Assembly: GCA_035995885.1 (NCBI GenBank)
Contig: DASYKC010000014.1
Span: 1 to 64,000 of the forward strand
Source of the DNA: Schlegelella_A sp035995885
GTDB lineage: Bacteria > Pseudomonadota > Gammaproteobacteria > Burkholderiales > Burkholderiaceae_C
Direction: 5' to 3'
DNA: 64,000 nucleotides
Every line of letters begins with the position of its first letter. Position 1 is the first letter of the stretch. Shown here piece after piece: positions 59,484 to 64,000 of this stretch. The translations under genes and the position numbers were made by a program. The notes beneath the pieces were generated by a model. It was given only the letters and a program-made list of their open reading frames with translations, was not told the origin of the DNA and made no database searches.

Positions 59484-60152
59484 TCAGTGATGGGACGAGC
59501 TGCCTTCGGACGCGCTGCCGGAGTCCTTCTTCCCGGCCGTGCCTTCGCTGCTCTTGCCGCTGCCGGTGCCGCTGCCCGTGGCGGCGCTGCTGCCCGCGCC
59601 CGAGCCGGCGGCCGTGCCGGAGCTGCCGCTCAGGGCGGCGCTGCTGCCCGCGCCATCGCCGTCGCCGCGCGTGCCGGCGTTGTCGCCGCTGCCGACGGCG
59701 ATGCGGTGGCTGCGCTGCGTCGCGTCGGTCTTGGCGATCTTGATCGTCAGCACGCCGTTGTCGACGCGCGCATCGACCTGCTCGGGATCGATGCGGAACG
59801 GCAGGCGCAGCGAGCGCTGGAAGACGCCGACCCGGCGCTCGATCAGGTGGTAGTTGCGGCGATCCGACTCGCGCTCTTCCTCGTGCTCGGCGCGGATCGT
59901 CAGCATGTCGTCGGCGATGACCACGGAGACGTCTTCGGGGCGCATGCCCGGCAGCTCGGCGGTGATCGTGATCTCGCGATCGTTCTCGCTGACGTTGATT
60001 CGCGGCGCCACGACCGTGGCCGCGGGCGCATCCTGAAGCGCGCCGCCGCGCGACACGCCGTCGAACAGCTGCTCGACTTCGCGACGCAGGATGGAGAACG
60101 GGTCGAAGCCCGGGGCGCCGACGCCCGTCGGTACCAGATTGCCTTGTGCCAT
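59484..60152 (-). CDS. Hsp20/alpha-crystallin protein with a long Ser/Gly-rich tail
   Basis: A 222-residue small heat-shock protein. The alpha-crystallin domain spans about residues 48-145: VAPRINVSENDREITITAEL, PGMRPEDVSVVIADDML, FQRSLRLPFRID and NGVLTIKIAKTD. Small heat-shock proteins hold unfolded proteins for refolding by DnaK. Normal members end about 10 residues after the domain, often with an I-x-I motif. Here a low-complexity Ser/Gly/Ala/Thr tail of about 75 residues follows, ending SEGSSSHH. AAGGAG lies 6 bases before the ATG. No ROSE-like heat-sensing leader was recognised in the short upstream region. Confidence 0.88.
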   Translation of the reverse strand: MAQGNLVPTGVGAPGFDPFSILRREVEQLFDGVSRGGALQDAPAATVVAPRINVSENDREITITAELPGMRPEDVSVVIADDMLTIRAEHEEERESDRRNYHLIERRVGVFQRSLRLPFRIDPEQVDARVDNGVLTIKIAKTDATQRSHRIAVGSGDNAGTRGDGDGAGSSAALSGSSGTAAGSGAGSSAATGSGTGSGKSSEGTAGKKDSGSASEGSSSHH

Positions 60153-60298
60153 GACATGCTCCTTGCGGGCCGGCAGGGGCCCGGATGGCGGGGGTGGGGG
60201 GTGCGCCGAGTCGCTCGCTCTGCGCCCGTGTTCAATGCTCGCGACCGCACCGGCGCGAGTCTTCCCGGTTCCTGCGAGCGAGCGATCCGTTCTTGCGC

Positions 60299-60327
60299 TT
60301 TGAGCCGGGCAGGACCTCGCGTACGAT
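60299..60327 (+). promoter_or_regulatory. Sigma-70-like promoter for the cyclic-nucleotide-binding-like gene
   Basis: TTTGAG (60299-60304) and TACGAT (60322-60327) are 17 bases apart. The -10 box ends only 6 bases before the ATG at 60334, so transcription from it would start at or next to the start codon, giving a leaderless message. There is also no Shine-Dalgarno before this ATG, which agrees with that idea. The boxes are imperfect. Confidence 0.35.
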
Positions 60328-60333
60328 GCCGCG

Positions 60334-60816
60334 ATGTCGGACATGCTCGCGCTTTCGGCGTCGCTTCCGGAGCGCGAGTTCGCGCCGGGCGACGTCGTCG
60401 TCAAGGAGGGCGGCTCGGCCGGCAGCCTCTGGGTTCTCGTCTCGGGCGCGCTGCAGGTGCGCAAGGGCTCGGTGCTGGTCAACACGATCACGCGGCCCGG
60501 CTCGATGGTCGGCGAGATCGCGGTACTGCTCGACACCGTCAACAGCGCGACCGTCACCGCGACCGCGCCCAGCGTGCTGCGCCACGCCGCCGACGGCCGC
60601 GCCCTGCTGGCGAGCGATCCGCGCATCGGCCGGCTCGTCGCCATCGGCCTCGCCGAGCGCCTGAACTTCGTCACCACCTACCTCGCCGACCTGAAGCACC
60701 AGTACGGCGACGCTCCCGGCCTGGCGATGGTTTCCGACGTGCTCGCGCAGCTGGCCGACCGCCAGGTGCCCACCGCGCGGCCGGGATCGGCGCGCGATCC
60801 CGAGCCCGAGTACTAG
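60334..60816 (+). CDS. Cyclic-nucleotide-binding-like domain protein, phosphate-binding Arg missing
   Basis: A 160-residue single-domain protein of the Crp/cNMP-binding fold: REFAPGDVVVKEGGSAGSLW, VLVSGALQVRKGS, ITRPGSMVGEIAVLL. In cAMP-binding proteins the phosphate cassette reads G-E-x-A-L-x-x-x-x-P-R-A-A/S-T. Here it is GEIAVLLDTVNSATV, so the key Pro-Arg is Val-Asn and nucleotide binding is doubtful. It has no DNA-binding domain. The C-terminal 35 residues are polar. It may sense another ligand, or act as a protein-binding module. Confidence 0.75.
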   Translation: MSDMLALSASLPEREFAPGDVVVKEGGSAGSLWVLVSGALQVRKGSVLVNTITRPGSMVGEIAVLLDTVNSATVTATAPSVLRHAADGRALLASDPRIGRLVAIGLAERLNFVTTYLADLKHQYGDAPGLAMVSDVLAQLADRQVPTARPGSARDPEPEY

Positions 60817-60861
60817 CGCTCGGCAGCGCTGAGCAGCGCTGAGCGGCGCTCGCCGCACGCC

Positions 60862-61614
60862 TCAGAACGAGGTTCGCTCGGGCGCATGCGGCGCCGCCAG
60901 GCTCAGGCTCTCGCTGCCGAGGAGCGATCGCCACGATGCCGTGCCCGCCTCGAGATCGAGGGCGACGTGGCACGGCACCGGGCCGATCTGGCGCCCGGCG
61001 TTGAAGACCCAGGTCGGGCCGATGCGGTCGGCCCACGCGCCGTCGCGCCTGAACGGCGCCTGGTGCACGTGGCCGCTGAGGACGATGTCGGGCCGGTGCT
61101 CGGCGATCCAGCCCTTCAGGTCGGCGTCGCCGTAATCGCGCTTGCCGGTCCAGCAGGTCGGCGAGCCGAGCGGCGGCCAGTGGTAGACCCAGAGCCAGCG
61201 CCTCGGCCGGCGCCGGGCATCGGCGGCGAGCTGGCCGTCGAGGGCGGCGCGGCCGAGCGGCCCGTCCCACCATGGACAGATCGTGACGAGGGTGTCGGCG
61301 TCGAGCGCGAGCGAATCGCCGTCGGTCGGCACGCCGGCGGCGCGCGCCTCGGCCAGCCACAGCGCCGCCTGCTCGCCGTGCGCGTCGGCGCCGGTGAGGT
61401 CGTGGTTGCCCGAGCCGATGACGACCCGGCCGGCGGCCTGCAGCAGCGCCAGGTAGCGCAGGACGACGACCGACTGGGCGTCGAGCGACACGGTCGAGCT
61501 GATGTCGAGCTGGTCGCCGGCGAGGACGACGAGATCGAACGACGGCGCCGAACGGACCACCCAGTCGAGCTGCGGCAGCGTGTAGTGAAGATCGGAGACG
61601 AGCAGGATGCGCAC
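60862..61614 (-). CDS. Calcineurin-like metallophosphoesterase
   Basis: A 250-residue enzyme with the five usual metal-binding blocks: LLVSDLHY (Asp-x-His), LAGDQLD, IGSGNHDLTG (GNHD/E), WVYHWPP (His) and LSGHVHQAP (GHxH). The family hydrolyses phosphomono- or diesters; the substrate (nucleotides, cyclic nucleotides, lipid A precursors or others) cannot be predicted. GTG at 61614 is preferred because it begins directly at the first beta strand (VRILLVSDLHY); longer starts add low-complexity sequence. It is convergent with the cNMP-like gene. Confidence 0.85.
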   Translation of the reverse strand: MRILLVSDLHYTLPQLDWVVRSAPSFDLVVLAGDQLDISSTVSLDAQSVVVLRYLALLQAAGRVVIGSGNHDLTGADAHGEQAALWLAEARAAGVPTDGDSLALDADTLVTICPWWDGPLGRAALDGQLAADARRRPRRWLWVYHWPPLGSPTCWTGKRDYGDADLKGWIAEHRPDIVLSGHVHQAPFRRDGAWADRIGPTWVFNAGRQIGPVPCHVALDLEAGTASWRSLLGSESLSLAAPHAPERTSF

Positions 61615-61774
61615 GATGCCGGCGGCGAAAGACGAGCGAGCCGGGTTCAGTGCAAGGAGTGCGCCAGAGCGTCGCGCCGCTACCGCCGCGCCGGCCGCGA
61701 AAGGCGCAGGTTTCGGATCGCTCCGAGCAGCCGCGTGGCATCGCCGCGGCCGCAGGCGACCTAGAGTCGCGGCG

Positions 61775-62737
61775 ATGAATGCGCCGCGCTCCCGCGAGAC
61801 GATGCGCGCCTGGGCCATCGAGGCCTACGGCGGCCCCGAGCAGCTCAAGCTGATGGAGCTGCCGCGGCCGCGACCGAGAGGAGGCGACGTGCTCATCCGC
61901 ATGCGCGGCGCCGAGGTCGGCGACTGGGACGCGCTCGTTCGCTCGGGCGAGTGGCCGATGGAACGCCCCTTCCCGCTCGTTCTCGGCCTCGCCGGCGCGG
62001 GCGCCGTCGCCGCGCTCGGCAGCGACGTCAGCGGCTTCGCCAGAGGCGACCTCGTCTACGCCTACAGCTACCCGCTCTACGACAACGGCGCCTGGGCCGA
62101 GTACATGCTCGTCCCGGCGTCCGCCGCGGCGCACGCGCCGCACTCGCTCAAGCCGGCGCACGCCGGCGCGATGCCGATCGCCGGCCTCACGGCGCACGAG
62201 ACGCTGAACGACGTCCTCAAGGTGGCGCCCGGCGATTCGCTCCTCGTCACCGCCGCGGCGGGCGGCGTCGGCCACCTCGCGGTCCAGATCGGCGCGTCGC
62301 TGCGGGCGCAGGTGATCGGCACGGCGAGCACCGCCAACGTCGAGTTCGTTCGCTCGCTCGGCGCCAGGTGGGTCGTCGACTACCGCAGCCAGAACGTCGA
62401 GACCGAGGTCCGCAAGCTCTTCCCGCACGGGGTCGACTGCGTCCTGAGCGGCGTCTCGGGCGACGCCGCGAACCAGGCGGCGCGAACGCTGCGGCGCGGC
62501 GGCCGCATGGTCGATCTGCCCGGCGCGGTGACCGAGATCCCGCACGGCGTCACCGTCATCAGCGACTACGTCGTCAAGGCCGATTCGCTGCGCCTCCAGC
62601 TGCTCGCCGCGATGGTCGACGCCGGGACGCTGCGCCTCGAGGTGCAGAAGCTGTTCGCGTTCGAGCACGCGCCCGAGGCGCTCGAGCTCGTCCTCGGCCA
62701 CCACGTGCGCGGCAAGGTTTCCATTGCCATGTCCTGA
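61775..62737 (+). CDS. Zinc-free medium-chain reductase (quinone oxidoreductase-like)
   Basis: A 320-residue MDR-superfamily protein. The start MRAWAIEAYGGPEQLKLMEL, the substrate-domain PLVLGLAGAGAVAALGSDV and the NADPH-binding LLVTAAAGGVGHLAVQIGAS are clear. The structural-zinc cysteines and the catalytic Cys/His of alcohol dehydrogenases are absent, so it belongs to the quinone oxidoreductase (QOR) branch, which reduces quinones or enones with NADPH. It is followed after 28 bases by an Old Yellow Enzyme gene, and both enzymes handle electrophilic alkenes. ATG at 61775 is preferred. Confidence 0.88.
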   Translation: MNAPRSRETMRAWAIEAYGGPEQLKLMELPRPRPRGGDVLIRMRGAEVGDWDALVRSGEWPMERPFPLVLGLAGAGAVAALGSDVSGFARGDLVYAYSYPLYDNGAWAEYMLVPASAAAHAPHSLKPAHAGAMPIAGLTAHETLNDVLKVAPGDSLLVTAAAGGVGHLAVQIGASLRAQVIGTASTANVEFVRSLGARWVVDYRSQNVETEVRKLFPHGVDCVLSGVSGDAANQAARTLRRGGRMVDLPGAVTEIPHGVTVISDYVVKADSLRLQLLAAMVDAGTLRLEVQKLFAFEHAPEALELVLGHHVRGKVSIAMS

Positions 62738-62765
62738 TCCGACCATCGGAACGCAAGGAGCCGCC

Positions 62766-63983
62766 ATGGCCGCCTTCGAATCACCGCCCGCGACCCGTCC
62801 GTCCGCCAAGGCGCAGGACGCCGCGCCGCAACCGCTGTTCGAGCCGATCCGGGTCGGCCGCTTCGAGCTGCCGCACCGCATCGTCATGGCGCCGCTGACG
62901 CGCTCGCGCGCCGGCCAGCCGGGCAACGTGCCGACGCCGCTGATGGCGTGCTACTACGCGCAGCGCGCATCGGCGGCGCTGATCGTCTCGGAGGCGACGC
63001 AGGTCTCGATGCAGGGCCAGGGCTACGCCTGGACGCCGGGAATCCACAGCCGCGAGCAGGTCGCCGGCTGGCGCCTCGTCACCGACGCGGTCCACGAGGC
63101 CGGCGGCCGCATCTTGCTGCAGCTGTGGCACGTCGGCCGGATCTCGCATCCTTCGCTGCAGCCCGACTGCATGCCGCCGGTCGCGCCGTCGCCGGTCAAG
63201 CCCGAGGGCATGGCGTTCATCGAGAACGAGCGCGGCGCGGGCGAGCTGGCGCCCTTCGTCACGCCGCGCGCGCTTCAACTCGAGGAGATGCCGTACCTCG
63301 TGCGCCAGTACGAACGCGCTGCCCGCAACGCCGTCAAGGCCGGCTTCGACGGCGTCGAGGTGCACGGCGCCAACGGCTACCTGCTCGACCAGTTCCTCTG
63401 CACCGGCACGAACAGGCGCAGCGACGAGTACGGCGGCCGCGTCGAGAACCGCGTCCGCCTGCTGCTCGAGGTCGTCGATGCGGTGACCGCCGTCTGGGGC
63501 GCCGACGCGGTCGGCGTCCGCCTCTCGCCGATGGGCCAGGCCAACGACATCCGCGACGACGATCCGCTGACGACCTACAGCCACGCCGCGCGCGAGCTCG
63601 ACACGCGCAAGCTCGCCTACCTGCACCTCGTCAACCCGGCGGCGGCGTCGCTCGAGAAGAAGACGCCGGCCGATCCGCTCGCGATGGAGATGCTGCAGCG
63701 CATGCGCGAGGCCTGGCACGGCATCCTCGTCGTCGCCGGCGGCTTCGACGCCGAGAGCGCCCAGCGATGGCTGCGCGAGGGGCGCGCCGACCTGATCGCG
63801 TTCGGCCGCAAGTTCATCGCCAACCCCGACCTGCCGGAGCGGCTGCGCGCCGGCGCGCCGCTCAACGCCGACGACCCGACGACGTACTACGGCGGCGGCG
63901 AGAAGGGCTACACCGACTACCCGAGCCTGGCCCAGCAGCGCGGCGAGGCGCCGCGCGCCTGCGTCGACCAGAGCTGGCGCTAG
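62766..63983 (+). CDS. Old Yellow Enzyme-type alkene reductase
   Basis: A 405-residue FMN enzyme of the NADH:flavin oxidoreductase family. Signatures: RIVMAPLTRSRAG (substrate pocket), ILLQLWHVGRISHPS, GVEVHGANGYLLDQFL with the His/Asn pair that holds the carbonyl, and LIAFGRKFIANPDLPERL near the end. Such enzymes reduce the C=C bond of enones, nitroalkenes and nitrate esters. AAGGAG lies 5 bases before the ATG. The last 60 residues are complete, so the gene ends just inside the window. It probably forms a small operon with the quinone-oxidoreductase-like gene. Confidence 0.93.
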   Translation: MAAFESPPATRPSAKAQDAAPQPLFEPIRVGRFELPHRIVMAPLTRSRAGQPGNVPTPLMACYYAQRASAALIVSEATQVSMQGQGYAWTPGIHSREQVAGWRLVTDAVHEAGGRILLQLWHVGRISHPSLQPDCMPPVAPSPVKPEGMAFIENERGAGELAPFVTPRALQLEEMPYLVRQYERAARNAVKAGFDGVEVHGANGYLLDQFLCTGTNRRSDEYGGRVENRVRLLLEVVDAVTAVWGADAVGVRLSPMGQANDIRDDDPLTTYSHAARELDTRKLAYLHLVNPAAASLEKKTPADPLAMEMLQRMREAWHGILVVAGGFDAESAQRWLREGRADLIAFGRKFIANPDLPERLRAGAPLNADDPTTYYGGGEKGYTDYPSLAQQRGEAPRACVDQSWR

Positions 63984-64000
63984 CGGCGCGGCGCGGCGCG

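Noticed and set aside
60817..60861. Short repeats of agcgctgagc as a mobile or regulatory repeat
   Set aside because: Only two to three imperfect copies of a few bases lie between two convergent stops; too short to call.

Overview
The window is one very GC-rich chromosomal segment with densely packed, mostly GC-ending genes. The gene families (PEP-CTERM sorting signal, RIO-like kinase, HdeD, AsmA, TolQ/ExbD/TonB proteins, many outer-membrane lipoproteins) point to a Gram-negative proteobacterium. A betaproteobacterium of the Burkholderiales type is my best guess; there is no rRNA or other marker here to prove it. I saw no tRNA, rRNA, insertion sequence, prophage or CRISPR array.

Layout. 1-5.96 kb: the end of an arginase gene, then AsmA-like, Ku, thioredoxin and exonuclease III genes and several small proteins, closed by a perfect 28-bp palindrome. 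5.99-23.8 kb: seventeen consecutive minus-strand genes, many overlapping by a few bases. In transcription order they encode an ApbE-type flavin transferase, a large HzsA-related c-type cytochrome/beta-propeller lipoprotein, a second haem lipoprotein, two outer-membrane beta-barrel proteins (one with an SH3 domain), TlpA thioredoxin, DUF4266, DUF3570, an Ala-rich secreted protein, three TPR proteins, a small secreted protein, a TolQ/ExbB protein, two ExbD/TolR proteins and a TonB/AgmX-like protein. This is the most interesting part of the window: it looks like an Agl-Glt-type, proton-driven envelope machine joined to an extracytoplasmic redox module.

24.2-33.3 kb: NHL-repeat protein, RIO kinase, a large repeat-bearing surface lipoprotein, a membrane coiled-coil protein, an FMO-like oxidoreductase beside a methyltransferase, a secreted Lcl-domain protein and an SPFH protein. 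33.2-42 kb: a signalling unit made of a 2,446-residue hybrid histidine kinase with about eleven GAF-like domains, a separate Hpt protein, and a response regulator-nucleotide cyclase that carries a one-base frameshift. 42.3-46 kb: TPR protein coupled to a berberine-bridge-type FAD oxidase, then an Mrr-type nuclease with a zinc ribbon.

46-64 kb: secreted and stress-related genes. These include PEP-CTERM protein, host-attachment-family protein, tandem universal stress protein, DksA/TraR-like protein, CHRD protein, a thioredoxin-reductase-like flavoprotein without its CxxC, HtpX, luciferase-like monooxygenase, FixJ-like and AraC-like regulators, HdeD, PRC-barrel, a soluble GAF-PAS kinase, Hsp20 with a long Ser/Gly tail, and a degenerate cyclic-nucleotide-binding protein. 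The window ends with a metallophosphoesterase, a quinone-oxidoreductase-like protein and an Old Yellow Enzyme. Starts were chosen from Shine-Dalgarno spacing, signal peptides and overlap with the upstream gene, and several differ from the longest open frame.
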